A stretch of DNA of 64,000 bases from contig NZ_JACTVJ010000014.1 of the NCBI RefSeq assembly GCF_014493765.1, positions 62,001 through 126,000 on the forward strand, given 5' to 3'. The DNA is from Streptomyces polyasparticus. GTDB lineage: Bacteria; Actinomycetota; Actinomycetes; Streptomycetales; Streptomycetaceae. Made by a program: the position numbers and the translations under genes. Below the pieces are notes generated by a model. That model ran no database searches and had not been told where the DNA came from. It saw nothing but the letters and a program-made list of their open reading frames with translations. Positions 43,150 to 53,231 of the stretch are shown piece by piece (positions within the stretch are counted from its first letter, which is position 1; each line of letters begins with the position of its first letter).

Positions 43150-44706
43150 CTATTTGCGCAGCTCCCTCCGCAGGATCTTGCCCGTCGCCGCTCGGGGGAC
43201 CGTATCGATGAACTCGACCTCGCGGATCTTCTTGTGCGGGGCCACGCGGGCGGCCACATAGGACTTGACGTCCTCCGCCGTGAGGGCGGATCCCTGGGCC
43301 GGGACCACGTAGGCCTTCGGGTATTCGTTGCCGTCCGCGTCGTAGACGCCGATGACCGCCGCGTCCGCGATGCGGGGGTCGGCGATGAGGACGGCCTCCA
43401 GTTCGGCGGGGGCGACCTGGAAGCCCTTGTACTTGATGAGCTCCTTGACGCGGTCGACGATGTAGAGCCAGCCGTCCTCGTCCACGCGCCCCACGTCACC
43501 GGTGTGCAGCCAGCCCTCCTCGTCGATCATCGCGGCGGTCGCGTCCGGACGGCCGAGGTAGCCCTTCATCACCTGCGGGCCGCGGATGACCACTTCGCCC
43601 GCCTCGCCCGGGCCGAGATCGACGGAGGGGTCGTCGAGCGAGACGATCCGCATCTCGGTGCCGGAGAGCAGTTTGCCGACGCTGCCGTGCGGAATGGGGC
43701 GGTCGACCGGGGTGACATGCGTGGCCGGCGAGAGTTCCGTCATGCCGTAGCCCTGGCCGACGGGCACGCCGCCGAGCCGGGCCGAGCAGGCGGCGGCGAG
43801 TTCGCCGTCCAGAGGTGCGGCCGCGCTGAGCACGTAGCGCACCGAGGAGAGGTCGAAGCGTTCGACCACCGGATGCTTGGCGAGGGCAAGGGCGATCGGC
43901 GGCACCACGTACAGGCTCGTGATGCGGTGTTTCTCGACGGCCGTCAGGAAGCCTTCGAGGTCGAACTTCGGCAGGACGACCACGGTCGCGCCATGGCTGA
44001 GGGGTGCGTTGAGCAACGCCGTGAGGCCGTACGCGTGGAAGAAGGGCAGCACCGCGAGGATGCGGTCGCCGGGGCCCATCGGCATCGTCGGGGCGAGCTG
44101 TGCGAGGTTGGTGGCGACCGAGCGGTGCGTGAGCATCACGCCCTTGGGGACGCCGGTCGTGCCGGAGGAGTACGGGAGGACCGCCAGGTCCTCGGCGGGG
44201 TCGATGCCGACGGAGGGCTGCGGGAGGTCCGCGCCGACCATCGCGAGGAGCGAGCGGTGGCCCTCGGCCTCGTCGCACACGATGATCTCCCGTATCCCGC
44301 CCGCGAGTTCGGCCGCCGCCTGCGCGACCGGCAGCAGCAGCGAGACCGTGATGATCCAGCGCGCGTCCGCGTCGCGCAGCTGCTGGGCGAACTCCTCGGG
44401 GGTGTAGAGCGGGTGCACGGTGGTGACCGTGGCGCCGGCTCTGGTCGCCCCGTAGAAGGCGACCGGCCACAGGATGGTGTTGGGGCTGTGCAGGGCGACG
44501 ACATCGCCCTTGCGCACCCCGGCGTCCGCGAGCCCGGCGGCCACCTTGCGGTGGAACGCGTCGAGCTGCGCGTACGAGAGCGACCTGCCCTCGACTCCGT
44601 CGATCAGCGCGGGTGTCTCGCCGAACTCGGCGGCCCGCCCCAACACGGCTTCGTGGATGGGCAGTTCTACGGGCGGCACTGCTGCGTACTCACTCTGGAA
44701 CACCAT
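43150..44706 (-). CDS. Acyl-CoA ligase (4-coumarate-CoA ligase family)
   Basis: 518 residues from ATG 44706. ANL motifs: YSSGTTGVPKGVMLTHRS, GQGYGMTELSP, GWLHTGDVG, VDRVKELIKYKGFQVAPAEL, and PRAATGKILRRELRK with the catalytic lysine. It converts a carboxylic acid, ATP and CoA to the acyl-CoA. Placed after acyl-CoA dehydrogenase in the cluster (35 nt), so its product probably enters that pathway. Confidence 0.92.
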   Translation of the reverse strand: MVFQSEYAAVPPVELPIHEAVLGRAAEFGETPALIDGVEGRSLSYAQLDAFHRKVAAGLADAGVRKGDVVALHSPNTILWPVAFYGATRAGATVTTVHPLYTPEEFAQQLRDADARWIITVSLLLPVAQAAAELAGGIREIIVCDEAEGHRSLLAMVGADLPQPSVGIDPAEDLAVLPYSSGTTGVPKGVMLTHRSVATNLAQLAPTMPMGPGDRILAVLPFFHAYGLTALLNAPLSHGATVVVLPKFDLEGFLTAVEKHRITSLYVVPPIALALAKHPVVERFDLSSVRYVLSAAAPLDGELAAACSARLGGVPVGQGYGMTELSPATHVTPVDRPIPHGSVGKLLSGTEMRIVSLDDPSVDLGPGEAGEVVIRGPQVMKGYLGRPDATAAMIDEEGWLHTGDVGRVDEDGWLYIVDRVKELIKYKGFQVAPAELEAVLIADPRIADAAVIGVYDADGNEYPKAYVVPAQGSALTAEDVKSYVAARVAPHKKIREVEFIDTVPRAATGKILRRELRK

Positions 44707-44741
44707 GACGGGCCCTCCGAGGGGATGGAGTGGAGTGGTGC

Positions 44742-45914
44742 CTAGTACGACTTGGGCAGACCGAGGGTCTGGTGGGACACGAAGTTCAGGATCATTTCCC
44801 GGCTCACCGGGGCGATACGCGCGACCCTGGCCGCGGTGACCAGTGAACCGAGACCGTACTCGCGTGTCAGCCCATTGCCCCCGAGTGTGTGCACGGCTTG
44901 GTCCACGGCCTTCACACAGGCCTCCGCCGCCGCGTACTTCGCGATGTTGGCCGCTTCCCCTGCTCCGAAGTCGTCGCCTTGGTCGTAGAGATGGGCGGCC
45001 TTCTGCATCATCAGGCGGGCGAGTTCCAATTCGATGTGCGCCTGCGCGAGGGGGTGCGCGATGGCCTGGTGCGCGCCGATGGGTGCCTTCCACACGCTAC
45101 GGGCCTTGGCGTAGTCGACGGCGCGGGCGAGCGCGTAGCGGCCCATGCCGATCGCGAAGGCGGCCGTCATGATCCGCTCGGGGTTGAGCCCGGCGAAGAG
45201 CTGGAGCAGCCCGGCGTCCTCGTCGCCGACGAGCGCGTCGGCCGGCAGCCGGACGTCGTCGAGCACGAGCTCGAACTGCTTCTCGGCGGCCTGCACTTCC
45301 ATGTCGATGACGCTGCGCCGGAAGCCCTCGGCGTCCCGCGGAACGATGAACAGGCAGGGCTTGAGCTTCCCGGTCCGCGCATCCTCGGTCCGGCCGACGA
45401 TGAGGGTGGCGTCGGCGATGTCCACACCCGAGATGAACACCTTGCGCCCGGTGAGGATCCAGCCGCCGCCCTCACTGTCGCTGTCGCGGCGGGCGGTCGT
45501 CGTGATCCGGTGGGAGTTGGAGCCCGCGTCGGGCTCGGTGATCCCGAACGCCATGGTCTTCGTGCCGTCCGCGAGCCCCGGCAGCCAGGTGCGCTTCTGC
45601 TCCTCGGTGCCGAAGCGGGCGATGACGGTGCCGCAGATGGCGGGGCTCACGACCATCATGAGCAGGGGACTGCCCGCGGCTCCCAACTCCTCAAGAACTA
45701 TGGACAGTTCGGCGATCCCGCCGCCGCCACCGCCGTACTCCTCGGGCAGATTGACCCCGAGATAGCCGAGCTTGGCGGCCTCGGCCCACAGCTCATCGGG
45801 GTGACCGCCGCCGCGGACGACCTTGGCGAGGTACTCGCGTCCGTAACGCGTGCCGAGTGCGGCGACTGCGGCGCGCAGGGCCTTGTGCTCTTCGGTCTCT
45901 ATGACGGCGGTCAT
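44742..45914 (-). CDS. Acyl-CoA dehydrogenase
   Basis: 390 residues, starting at ATG 45914 and overlapping the carboxylase alpha stop (ATGA, 45911-45914). FAD/acyl-CoA motifs: AFGITEPDAGSNSHRI, WILTGRKVFISGVDIADATL, QAIAHPLAQAHIELELARLM, HTLGGNGLTREYGLG. It introduces the alpha-beta double bond into an acyl-CoA, probably the substrate later carboxylated by the neighbouring carboxylase (isovaleryl- or citronellyl-type). Confidence 0.93.
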   Translation of the reverse strand: MTAVIETEEHKALRAAVAALGTRYGREYLAKVVRGGGHPDELWAEAAKLGYLGVNLPEEYGGGGGGIAELSIVLEELGAAGSPLLMMVVSPAICGTVIARFGTEEQKRTWLPGLADGTKTMAFGITEPDAGSNSHRITTTARRDSDSEGGGWILTGRKVFISGVDIADATLIVGRTEDARTGKLKPCLFIVPRDAEGFRRSVIDMEVQAAEKQFELVLDDVRLPADALVGDEDAGLLQLFAGLNPERIMTAAFAIGMGRYALARAVDYAKARSVWKAPIGAHQAIAHPLAQAHIELELARLMMQKAAHLYDQGDDFGAGEAANIAKYAAAEACVKAVDQAVHTLGGNGLTREYGLGSLVTAARVARIAPVSREMILNFVSHQTLGLPKSY

Positions 45915-47986
45915 GACGTGGGTGCCTCCTCGTTCGGTACGGGCTGTACGGCGGGCTGTGCGGGCTGCACGGGGGACTGTGCGGGCTGTACTGGCGGTAC
46001 TGGCTGCACTGGCTGTACGACGGCGAGCAAGGTGCCCGGTTCGACCTGGCGGCCGGGCGTGACGTGCAGAGCGGTGAGGGTGCCGGTGGCGGGGGCCGTG
46101 ATCCGGTGCTCCATCTTCATGGCCTCCAGCCACAGGAGCGGCTGCCCGGCCTCGACCTCCGCTCCCTCGGTGAGCCCCTCCGCGATGCGGACGACCGTGC
46201 CCGGCATGGGGGCGAGGAGGCTGCCGGGGGCGACGGTGCTCTCGGGCTCGGGGAAGCGGGGCTGGGGGGTGAGGGTCCAGGTGTCGGTGCCGGTCTCGAC
46301 GTGGACCTCGCCGTCCTCCCCGTACGAGGAGATCGTGAACTCCCTGCGGATGCCTTGGATTTCGAGGGTGACGTGGTGGGCGTCGGCCTTGAGGACGTGG
46401 ACGTCGGGGAGGTCGACGAGGTCGAATCCGGTGCGGGTGCGGTGGTAGCGGATCTCGTGCCGGTCGCGGCCCACGTAGGCCTTCGCCTGGGGCTGCGAGG
46501 CCAGATTCCGCCACGCTCCGGTGCGGCTCCAAAGGCTCAGCCCCTGCGGCGCTTGAGCAGATCCGAGCGGACCTCGGATGCCCGGGTGGGGAAAAGAAGC
46601 CGCCACCGCAGCAGCCGCAGCCGCGTAGACCTCCGCGACCACCCCGTCGCTCGCGACCAGCGACGACAGGTGACGGTCGAAGAAGCCCGTATCCATGGCG
46701 CCGGAGGCGAACTCCGGATGGAGCAGCGAACGGACGAGGAGCGAACGGTTCGTCACGACCCCGTGCACCCGGGTCCGGGCCAGCGCCCCGGCCAGCCGCC
46801 GCACCGCCCCCGCCCGCGTCGGCGCCCACGCGACCACCTTCGCCAGCATGGGGTCGTAATGCACCCCGACCACGTCCCCCGACGCAAAGCCCGTGTCCAC
46901 CCGTACCCCCGTGGGGAAGGCGAGCAGATGCAGGCGCCCGGCCTGCGGAGCCCAGGAGGACGAGGGGTCCTCCGCGTACAGACGGGCCTCCACCGCGTGG
47001 CCGCGAGCGGCCGGCGGTTCCAAGGGCAGCGCCTCACCCTCCGCCACCCGGACCTGCAGCTCCACCAGATCCACCCCGAACACCGCCTCGGTCACGGGGT
47101 GTTCGACCTGCAGCCGCGTATTCATCTCCAGGAAGTGCGCCCGCCCGCCGGCGACCAGGAACTCCACGGTCCCGGCCCCGACGTACGACACGGCCCGCGC
47201 CGCCCGCACCGCCAGCTCACGCACCTCAGCGTCGAGCTCCTCGGACAGCCCAGGCGCCGGCGCCTCCTCGATCACCTTCTGATGGCGCCGCTGCAGCGAG
47301 CAGTCCCGCGTCCCGAGCGCCCACACCGTGCCGTGCGCATCCGCGAGGATCTGCACTTCGACATGCCGCCCGCCTTCGACATACGGCTCGACGAACACCT
47401 CTCCGTCACCGAAGGCGCCCAGCGCCTCGGCCCGCGCGGCAGCCAACTCCTCGTCCAGTACGGAGAGTTCGCGGACCACCCGCATTCCACGGCCGCCTCC
47501 GCCCGCCGCGGCCTTCACCAGCACCGGCAGATCCGCGGCCGTGACCTCCGCCAGCGGTGAGATGCCCATCAGCGCCTTGGCCCGCGTCTTCGAGGCCATC
47601 GCCTCGATGGCCTCGGGCGGCGGCCCGATCCACACCAGGCCGGCCGCGGTGACGGCCCGCGCGAACTCGGCGTTCTCGGACAGGAATCCGTACCCGGGAT
47701 GCACCGCGTCCGCCCCGGCAGCGAGCGCCGCCTTGACGATCGACTCACCGCGCAGATACGCCCGCCCGTCGCCCGACCACCACCCCTCATCGAGGCGCTT
47801 CGCGCCGCACGTCTCTTCGGGCGTCGCACCCGGCAACCGTACGGCCGCGTCGGCCTCGCGTACGTGCAGAGCGGAGGCGTCCGGGTCGGAGTACACCGCG
47901 ACCGTCGCGATGCCGAGCTCGCGGCAGGTGCGGAAGATCCGGCAGGCGATCTCCCCCCGGTTGGCCACCAACACAGAACTGATCAC
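45911..47986 (-). CDS. Acyl-CoA carboxylase alpha (biotin carboxylase + BCCP) with repeat insertion
   Basis: 691 residues from GTG 47986 (VISSVLVANRGEIACRIF), with AGGAAAGG upstream; the frame extends to 48034 in non-coding sequence. Biotin carboxylase (residues 1-445): ATP-grasp KAAAGGGGRGMR, EMNTRLQVEHPVTEAVFG. BCCP: GQPLLWLEAMKMEHRI with the biotinyl-lysine. A Pro/Gln-rich tail (PVQPVPPVQPAQSPVQPAQP) is unusual. Between the domains, a short in-frame stretch HPGIRGPLGSAQAPQGLSLW is the translation of the two-hairpin repeat (46538-46600). It pairs with the beta subunit 13 nt upstream. Confidence 0.93.
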   Translation of the reverse strand: MISSVLVANRGEIACRIFRTCRELGIATVAVYSDPDASALHVREADAAVRLPGATPEETCGAKRLDEGWWSGDGRAYLRGESIVKAALAAGADAVHPGYGFLSENAEFARAVTAAGLVWIGPPPEAIEAMASKTRAKALMGISPLAEVTAADLPVLVKAAAGGGGRGMRVVRELSVLDEELAAARAEALGAFGDGEVFVEPYVEGGRHVEVQILADAHGTVWALGTRDCSLQRRHQKVIEEAPAPGLSEELDAEVRELAVRAARAVSYVGAGTVEFLVAGGRAHFLEMNTRLQVEHPVTEAVFGVDLVELQVRVAEGEALPLEPPAARGHAVEARLYAEDPSSSWAPQAGRLHLLAFPTGVRVDTGFASGDVVGVHYDPMLAKVVAWAPTRAGAVRRLAGALARTRVHGVVTNRSLLVRSLLHPEFASGAMDTGFFDRHLSSLVASDGVVAEVYAAAAAAVAASFPHPGIRGPLGSAQAPQGLSLWSRTGAWRNLASQPQAKAYVGRDRHEIRYHRTRTGFDLVDLPDVHVLKADAHHVTLEIQGIRREFTISSYGEDGEVHVETGTDTWTLTPQPRFPEPESTVAPGSLLAPMPGTVVRIAEGLTEGAEVEAGQPLLWLEAMKMEHRITAPATGTLTALHVTPGRQVEPGTLLAVVQPVQPVPPVQPAQSPVQPAQPAVQPVPNEEAPTS
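46538..46600 (+). repeat. Two-hairpin repeat fragment inside carboxylase alpha gene, copy E
   Basis: CAGCCCCTGCGGCGCTTGAG, then ATCCGAGC-GGA-CCTCGGAT (7 pairs), then CCCGGGTGGGGAAAAG. It matches the left half of intergenic copies closely, yet lies within the coding frame between biotin carboxylase and BCCP. Confidence 0.85.
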
Positions 47987-47999
47987 GGAAAGCCTTTCC

Positions 48000-49598
48000 T
48001 CACATCCGGAAGACGCCGAAACCGCCGCGCGCACCCTCGTACGGCGCGTTGTGGATCACCGACAGGCACAGGCCGAGGACCGTCCGCGTAGCGCGGGGGT
48101 CGATGATCCCGTCGTCGTAGAGCCGCCCGGACAGGAACACCGGCAGCGACTCCGACTCGATCTGCTGCTCCACCATCGCCCGCAGCGCGGCGTCGGCCTC
48201 TTCGTCGTACGGCTGCCCCTTGGCCAGTGCGGACTGGCGGGCCACGATCGACAGGACGCCCGCGAGCTGCTGCGGGCCCATGACGGCGGACTTGGCGCCG
48301 GGCCAGGCGAAGAGGAAGCGGGGGTCGTAGGCGCGGCCGCACATGCCGTAGTGGCCGGCGCCGTAGCTCGCACCCATGAGGACGGACAGGTGCGGGACCT
48401 TCGAGTTGGACACCGCGTTGATCATCATCGCGCCGTGCTTGATGATCCCGCCCTGCTCGTACTCCTTGCCGACCATGTAGCCGGTGGTGTTGTGGAGGAA
48501 GAGGAGAGGGATGTCGCGCTGGTTGGCGAGCTGGATGAACTGGGCCGCCTTCTGGGACTCGGCGGAGAAGAGAACCCCCTGCGCGTTGGCGAGGATCCCG
48601 ACCGGATAGCCGTGCAGGCTCGCCCAGCCGGTGACCAGCGACGTCCCGTACAGCGGCTTGAACTCGTCGAAGTCCGAGGCGTCGACGATCCGGGCGATGA
48701 CCTCGCGCGGGTCGAAGGGGATCTTCAGGTCGCCGGGGACGATGCCGAGGAGCTCGTCCTCGTCGTACTTGGGCGGCTCGGCGGGGCCCGGATCGGCGTA
48801 CGCCTTGCGCCAGTTGAGCCGGGCAACGACGCGCCGCGCCTGGTGCAGGGCGTCGTGTTCGTCGGCCGCGAGGTAGTCGGCGAGCCCGGACGTACGCGCG
48901 TGCATCTCCGCGCCGCCGAGCTCCTCGTCGCCCGATTCCTCCCCGGTGGCCATCTTGACCAGGGGCGGGCCGCCGAGGAAGACCTTGGCGCGCTCCTTGA
49001 CCATGATCACGTGGTCGCACATGCCGGGGACGTACGCGCCGCCGGCGGTGGAGTTGCCGAAGACCACGGCGACGGTGGGGATGCCGGCGGCGGAGGACTG
49101 GGTGAGGTGTTTGAAGAGGGCGCCGCCCGGGATGAAGATCTCCTTCTGGGAGGGGAGATCCGCGCCGCCCGACTCCACGAGGTGGATCGAGGGGAGGCGG
49201 TTGGCGTGGCCGATCTCGTGGGCGCGGAAGGCCTTCTTCAGCGTCCAGGGGTTGGACGCGCCGCCACGTACGGTCGGGTCGTTGGCCGTGATCAGACACT
49301 CGACACCCTCGACGACGCCGATCCCGGTGACCATCGAGGCACCGACGGGGTAGTCGCTGCCCCAGGCGGCGAGCGGGGAGAGTTCGAGGAACGCGGTGTC
49401 GGGGTCGATCAGGAGCTCGATCCGCTCACGGGCGAGCAACTTGCCCCGCTTACGGTGCCGTTCGACGTACTTCTCACCCCCGCCGGCCAGCGCTTTGGCA
49501 TGCTCGGCGGCCAGCTCGTCGAGCTTGGTGAGCATGGTGGCGCGGTGCGCTCGGTACTCGGGGGCGGCGGTGTCAAGGGCTGTGGACAAGAGGGTCAT
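48000..49598 (-). CDS. Acyl-CoA carboxylase beta (carboxyltransferase) subunit
   Basis: 532 residues. Carboxyltransferase motifs include KLLARERIELLIDPDTAFLE, GNSTAGGAYVPGMCDHVIMV, the oxyanion glycines LLFLHNTTGYMVGKEYEQGG and GASYGAGHYGMCGRAYDPRF. The length and GAEMHARTSGLADYLA resemble methylcrotonyl-/geranyl-CoA carboxylase beta (LiuB/AtuC) more than PccB. It transfers CO2 from biotin to the acyl-CoA. First of the adjacent pair (13 nt). Confidence 0.93.
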   Translation of the reverse strand: MTLLSTALDTAAPEYRAHRATMLTKLDELAAEHAKALAGGGEKYVERHRKRGKLLARERIELLIDPDTAFLELSPLAAWGSDYPVGASMVTGIGVVEGVECLITANDPTVRGGASNPWTLKKAFRAHEIGHANRLPSIHLVESGGADLPSQKEIFIPGGALFKHLTQSSAAGIPTVAVVFGNSTAGGAYVPGMCDHVIMVKERAKVFLGGPPLVKMATGEESGDEELGGAEMHARTSGLADYLAADEHDALHQARRVVARLNWRKAYADPGPAEPPKYDEDELLGIVPGDLKIPFDPREVIARIVDASDFDEFKPLYGTSLVTGWASLHGYPVGILANAQGVLFSAESQKAAQFIQLANQRDIPLLFLHNTTGYMVGKEYEQGGIIKHGAMMINAVSNSKVPHLSVLMGASYGAGHYGMCGRAYDPRFLFAWPGAKSAVMGPQQLAGVLSIVARQSALAKGQPYDEEADAALRAMVEQQIESESLPVFLSGRLYDDGIIDPRATRTVLGLCLSVIHNAPYEGARGGFGVFRM

Positions 49599-49743
49599 CG
49601 GGGTTCTCCACAGGGCGGGGCGGGGGTGAGGGCGGGCCGATATCCTGAGAAGGGCTTCGGCCCCCGGGAGGGCGGGGACTGTCCGCCGGTGCGCAAGAAC
49701 TGCCCCCGGGCGGGAAGTGACTGCCCACAGACACGCCGCGACC

Positions 49744-51462
49744 TCACAGCAGCACCTCCGGGATCTCCACGCGCCGCGACCTCAGCCACTCCCCCAGGCC
49801 TTTGGCCTGTGGGTCGAAGCGGTGCTGGGACGCGACGCCCTCGCCGAGCAGGCCCTCGATGACGAAGTTCAGGGCGCGCAGTTCGGGCAGCAGGTGTCGG
49901 GTGACCGTCAACCCCGCGGCCTCGGGAAGAAGTTGGGTGAGGCGCTCGACCGTGAGCTCGTGCGCCAGCCAGCGCCACGCGGTGTCCGACCGCACCCACA
50001 CGCCGACGTTCGCGTCCCCGCCCTTGTCACCGCTCCGCGCCCCGGCGACCAGGCCGAGCGGTGCGCGGCGGACCGATCCGCGAGGCAACGGCGGCGGCGG
50101 GGAAGGCGGTTGTACGGGCTCGAGCTCCCGCGCGACCGCCGGCGCCGCGACCGCCTGCCGCGTCCCGTCCGGTAGTACGGCCACGTGCGCGACCTCGCCC
50201 TGCGGTACGTACGCGGCCTCGAACACCCCGTACGGCGCGCCCTTCCCGGGCGGCGCGGTGAGCGTGAAGCCGGGGTAGCCGGACAGCCCCAGTTCCACCG
50301 CCGCACCGCTGAGCCGCCGCCCCACGAGCTCCGGGTCGGCGTCCCGTACGACCAGGCGCAGCAGCGCGCTCGCCGTCTCCTCGGTCGCGGCGTCGGGCCG
50401 GTCGGTGCGCACCAGCTCCCAGCGGACCTCCTGCGGACGGTGCTTGCCCAGCGCCTCGTCCATCTGCGCCTGTACGTGAGCGGCCTTGGCCTCGATGTCG
50501 AGGCCGGTCAGCACGAACTCGACCTGGTTGCGGTGCCCGCCGATCCGGCACAGCCCCACCTTGAGCGCGGGCGGCGGCGCCTCCCCGCGCACTCCTTCGA
50601 TCCGCACGCGGTCGGGTCCGTCCTGCGCGAGGCGTACGGAGTCCAGGCGGGCGGTGACGTCCGGGCCGGGGTAGCGCACCGAGCCGGTCTCGTAGAGGAG
50701 TTGGGCGGTGACGGTGCCGAGGTCGACGACGCCGCCCGTGCCGGGGTGCTTGGTGATGACGCTGCTGCCGTCCGCGTGCAGTTCGGCGAGCGGGAAGCCG
50801 GGGCGGAGCATCGTGCGCGGGTCGTGTTCGGCGAAGAAGGCGTAGTTGCCGCCGGTCGCCTGCGCCCCGCACTCAAGGACGTGCCCGGCGACAACGGCAC
50901 CGGCGAGCGGGTCGAGGTACCCCGGGCGCTCGGGGCCCTCGGCGTCCCAGTCGAACCACCATGTCGCGGGCCCGGTGACCAGGGCCGCGTCCGTCACGCG
51001 GCCGGTGACGACCACGTCGGCGCCGGCCCGCAGGCAGGCGGTGATGCCCTGCCCGCCGAGGTACGCGTTGGCGGTGAGCACCCCCTCGCCCCAGCCGGGC
51101 CGCGCGCGCAGATCGTCGCCCTCGACGTGGGCGACACGGGTGGGGACGCCGAGCCGGTCCGCCAACTCCCGCACCTTGTCCGCCAGTCCGGCCGGATTGA
51201 GGCCGCCGGCGTTGACCACGAGCTTGGTGCCCTGGTCCCGGGCGGTCCCGAGGCACTCTTCGAGCTGCCGCAGAAAGGTCTTGGCATACCCCGTGCGCGG
51301 GTCCTTCATCAGGTCGCGGCCGAGGATCAGCATGGTGAGCTCGGCGAGATAGTCGCCGGTGACGACGTCGACCGGGCCGCCGGTGAGCATCTCGCGCAGG
51401 GCGTCGTGGCGGTCGCCGTAGAAGCCGGAGGCATTGGCTATCCGGAACGGAGCACGCGTCAC
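49744..51462 (-). CDS. AtuA-like (acyclic terpene utilization, DUF1446) protein
   Basis: 572 residues from GTG 51462, overlapping the upstream stop (GTGA). Family segments: [57 protein letters not shown] and [20 protein letters not shown]. AtuA is required for citronellol and geraniol use in Pseudomonas; its reaction is unproven. Cytosolic. A Pro run ([11 protein letters not shown]) separates two conserved parts. Confidence 0.88.
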   Translation of the reverse strand: MTRAPFRIANASGFYGDRHDALREMLTGGPVDVVTGDYLAELTMLILGRDLMKDPRTGYAKTFLRQLEECLGTARDQGTKLVVNAGGLNPAGLADKVRELADRLGVPTRVAHVEGDDLRARPGWGEGVLTANAYLGGQGITACLRAGADVVVTGRVTDAALVTGPATWWFDWDAEGPERPGYLDPLAGAVVAGHVLECGAQATGGNYAFFAEHDPRTMLRPGFPLAELHADGSSVITKHPGTGGVVDLGTVTAQLLYETGSVRYPGPDVTARLDSVRLAQDGPDRVRIEGVRGEAPPPALKVGLCRIGGHRNQVEFVLTGLDIEAKAAHVQAQMDEALGKHRPQEVRWELVRTDRPDAATEETASALLRLVVRDADPELVGRRLSGAAVELGLSGYPGFTLTAPPGKGAPYGVFEAAYVPQGEVAHVAVLPDGTRQAVAAPAVARELEPVQPPSPPPPLPRGSVRRAPLGLVAGARSGDKGGDANVGVWVRSDTAWRWLAHELTVERLTQLLPEAAGLTVTRHLLPELRALNFVIEGLLGEGVASQHRFDPQAKGLGEWLRSRRVEIPEVLL

Positions 51463-52349
51463 GCCGCGCCGCCTCCCTCCGGGGCCGCCGCCTCACCGGA
51501 GGGCTGCCCTTCACTGGAGGGCTGCCCTTCACCGGACGGCACGCCTTCCTCGGAAGCCGCCGCCCCACCGGGCGCCCGCCCCTTCCCCGGCGGCCCCGCG
51601 AAGGCCTGTGCGATGTCCAGCCAGCGGTCGGCGTCCGGTCCTTCGGCGCGCACGTCGAGGTCGGAGCGGTGCGCGCGCTGGGTCACCAGGAGGCAGAAGG
51701 CGTACGCGTCGCCGGTGACGCGCTGGGCCGCATCCTCGGGACCGTACGTCAACAACTCGCCGTCGGGTGACCGGAGTTCGACCCGGAAGGCCTCGCCCGG
51801 CGGCTCGATCCCCCGCACCATGAACGAGTAGTCCCTGGCCCGCACCCCGATCCGTACGACATGGCGCAGCCGCGCCGTCGGCACCCGGAGCACCCCCAGC
51901 GCGTCGGCCACGTCCTGGCCGTGCGCCCAGGTCTCCATCAGCCGGCCGGTCGCCATGGACGCGACGCTCATCGGCGGCCCGTACCAGGGGAACCTGGCCC
52001 CTTCGGGAGCCGCCCGCAGCGCCTCCTGCAGCCGCTCGCGGCCCGCCCGCCAGCCGGCGAGCAGCTCGGCCGGTGCGCTCCGCGCACCTTCCTCGGCGCC
52101 TTGGTCGGCGAAGGTCTCCGGCGCGGCGAGCGCCTTCTCCAGCTCCGCGCCGAAGGCCTCGGGGTCGGTCACGGCCATCAGCGCGACCCGGTCCGTCCAC
52201 GCGAGATGAGCGATCTGATGCGCCACGCTCCAGCCCTCGGCGGGCGTGCCGCGCGCCCAGCCGCCTTCCCCCAACTCCCCTACCAGGGCGTCGAGTTCCC
52301 CGCTCTCCTCGGCCAGATCGTCGAGCACTGCACGGACCACTTCGGACAC
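51459..52349 (-). CDS. DinB/maleylpyruvate-isomerase-like protein (TIGR03084 family)
   Basis: 296 residues from GTG 52349 ([20 protein letters not shown]), preceded by GAGGGGAG. The metal-binding four-helix fold shows in [20 protein letters not shown] (His) and [19 protein letters not shown] (His). The C-terminus after PGKGRAPGG is a low-complexity repeat ([13 protein letters not shown]), encoded by a short tandem repeat at about 51484-51540. First gene of the Atu-like cluster. Possibly a mycothiol- or metal-dependent accessory enzyme. Confidence 0.82.
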   Translation of the reverse strand: MSEVVRAVLDDLAEESGELDALVGELGEGGWARGTPAEGWSVAHQIAHLAWTDRVALMAVTDPEAFGAELEKALAAPETFADQGAEEGARSAPAELLAGWRAGRERLQEALRAAPEGARFPWYGPPMSVASMATGRLMETWAHGQDVADALGVLRVPTARLRHVVRIGVRARDYSFMVRGIEPPGEAFRVELRSPDGELLTYGPEDAAQRVTGDAYAFCLLVTQRAHRSDLDVRAEGPDADRWLDIAQAFAGPPGKGRAPGGAAASEEGVPSGEGQPSSEGQPSGEAAAPEGGGAA

Positions 52350-52545
52350 GGCACGCACTCCCCTCGCGGGATGTCGGTGACGCTGTGACGGTGTGTGCGG
52401 CGAGCATGGCAGCGGGCAAAGGAAGAAACAAGCACGCGTGCTTGGAAAATTCTCCGGGGAAATCCCGGCCCCACCGATGACTTTCGCCGGGACCGGCCGT
52501 CGTACAGGGTGTAACCGACGAACAAACGACCTTGGAGAACCTGAG

Positions 52546-53118
52546 ATGCGCACCCTGATCAGCACGGCCTTCGTTTCCCTCGACGGCGTCATGGAGGCCC
52601 CCGGCGGCGAGCCCGGCCACCGCAGCTCCGGTTGGACCTTCAAGGACCTGGAGTTCCTGCCCGAGGCGTACGAGCTCAAGGCCCGCGAGCAGGAGGAGGC
52701 CGGGGCGATGCTCTTCGGCCGGGCCAGCTACGAGGCGTTCAGCGCCGTGTGGCCGGGCATGGAGGACTTCGCCCGCTACAAGACGCTGCCCAAGTACGTC
52801 GTCTCGACGACGCTCAAAGAGGAGGACCTCGTCGACAACTGGGGCGAGATCACCATCCTGCGCTCCCTGGACGAGGTCGCCGCCCTGAAGGAGACCGAGG
52901 GCGGCCCGATCAGCATGCACGGCAGCACCGAGCTCGGCCGGAGCCTCTCGGACGCCGGTCTGATCGACCGCTACCACCTGCTCGTCTTCCCGCTGCTGCT
53001 CGGCGCCGGCAAGCGCCTGTTCAGCGACTCGGACAAGGACAAGCAGATGCTGAAGCTGGTCGAGCAGGAGGCCTACGCCAACGGCATCCAGAAGATGGTC
53101 TTCGACGTCGTCCGCTGA
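52546..53118 (+). CDS. Dihydrofolate reductase family (RibD C-terminal-like) protein
   Basis: 190 residues from ATG 52546 with GGAG upstream; the open frame extends to 52393 but without coding character. DHFR-like fold: [20 protein letters not shown], the NADPH segment [54 protein letters not shown] and [13 protein letters not shown]. Such proteins are widely annotated as dihydrofolate reductase but probably reduce other substrates. Stands alone. Confidence 0.88.
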   Translation: MRTLISTAFVSLDGVMEAPGGEPGHRSSGWTFKDLEFLPEAYELKAREQEEAGAMLFGRASYEAFSAVWPGMEDFARYKTLPKYVVSTTLKEEDLVDNWGEITILRSLDEVAALKETEGGPISMHGSTELGRSLSDAGLIDRYHLLVFPLLLGAGKRLFSDSDKDKQMLKLVEQEAYANGIQKMVFDVVR

Positions 53119-53231
53119 CCCCGCGTCGGAACGCAGGGGCGGGTCCCGGACCCGCCCCGGCCGCCCGCGCCGATCCCCGGCCTCCCGCGACCGCCCCCGG
53201 CCCACGGGGGCTCACCGCGCGACGCCCGCGC

